Shown: positions 25,512-25,819 of the stretch, one piece after another
Layout of the letters: each line of letters opens with the position of its first letter
How positions within the stretch are numbered: position 1 is the stretch's first letter
Assembly (NCBI GenBank): GCA_910588965.1
Contig: CAJUSO010000048.1
Location: forward strand, 1-25,819
Direction: 5' to 3'
Source of the DNA: an uncultured Lachnospiraceae bacterium
GTDB lineage: Bacteria > Bacillota > Clostridia > Lachnospirales > Lachnospiraceae
DNA: 25,819 nucleotides
Notes under the pieces: model-generated
Told to the model about the DNA's origin: nothing
Database searches by the model: none
Seen by the model: the letters and a program-made list of their open reading frames with translations, nothing else
Made by a program: the position numbers and the translations under genes

Positions 25512-25819
25512 TTACCGTTTCTTAAAAGGAAAATGCCTTTCCTTCTTCTCCTCTTCCTCCTGCCCCCCGTCTCCTTCCCCGTCTTTCCATCTAAAATACT
25601 CGGCATCCAGGTTCACATGGATTTCGGGCAGGACAGGCGGTATATCCGCTTCCTCCCCATAGGGATCCACAGCCATCCCAAAGCCGCCTGGTTCCTGGGG
25701 CGCTTCTTCCATTTCTGGCATAGCGTCCCAGCCCAGGCCGGTATCTGCTGCCTCCCAGGGCTGCCCCTCCTCCGGCACGGCCGACATATCCTCAATTTCC
25801 AGCTTGCCCTCCTGCCGCT
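25512..25819 (-). CDS. C-terminal fragment of an unrecognised acidic protein
   Basis: The frame is open to the right edge, so only about the last 102 residues are visible and the start lies outside. The segment is rich in Glu, Pro and Gly. It contains PPVLPEIHVNLDAEYFRW and ends in a charged tail (EEEEKKERHFPFKKR). No domain, signal peptide or membrane segment can be seen. Low-complexity acidic composition suggests a disordered tail of a larger cytoplasmic protein. An ATG at 25787 is in frame but has no good ribosome-binding site, so I treat the gene as partial. It stops 209 bases before the deacetylase start. Confidence 0.55.
   Translation of the reverse strand, partial: RQEGKLEIEDMSAVPEEGQPWEAADTGLGWDAMPEMEEAPQEPGGFGMAVDPYGEEADIPPVLPEIHVNLDAEYFRWKDGEGDGGQEEEEKKERHFPFKKR

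Overview
The window looks like chromosomal DNA from a gut-type Lachnospiraceae (Clostridia, Firmicutes) bacterium. The evidence is moderate GC content, strong AGGAGG/GAGGTG ribosome-binding sites, some TTG/GTG starts, consensus sigma-A promoters, a secreted mucin O-glycan hydrolase of family GH101 with FIVAR and BspA-like repeats, and a polysaccharide deacetylase with YG-type wall-binding repeats. Species cannot be assigned from sequence alone. Every credible gene lies on the minus strand, so transcription runs from right to left.

From right to left (the direction of transcription): the C-terminal part of an unrecognised acidic protein (25512-25819, cut by the edge); a secreted NodB-type polysaccharide deacetylase with a long wall-binding repeat region (22648-25302) closed by a strong terminator; an OmpR-type response regulator (21687-22382) and a large multi-pass sensor histidine kinase (18963-21632) forming a two-component operon with its own promoter; an aconitase-superfamily hydratase (16552-18858) with a clear sigma-A promoter; an AI-2E-family membrane permease (15116-16444); a 1379-residue protein joining TPR-like helices, a 20-residue tandem repeat and a divergent CfxQ-like ATPase domain (10883-15022), probably co-transcribed with the glycogen branching enzyme glgB (8919-10811), which ends at a 15-bp perfect hairpin terminator.

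About 1.1 kb of non-coding DNA (7838-8918) then separates glgB from a giant secreted endo-alpha-N-acetylgalactosaminidase (596-7837). This gap holds candidate promoters, three motif copies at exactly 25-bp spacing, and several hairpins, so it looks like a regulated long leader. After the mucinase comes its terminator (459-495). The left edge then holds two tandem consensus promoters and a leader typical of an rRNA operon, so a 16S rRNA gene is expected just beyond base 1.

Functionally the window mixes cell-surface work (mucin glycan cleavage, polysaccharide deacetylation, envelope sensing) with storage-glucan metabolism. The item most worth pursuing is the TPR / 20-residue repeat / divergent ATPase protein paired with a solitary glgB. 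Its 60-bp repeats look recently expanded, and its Walker B acidic pair is altered.
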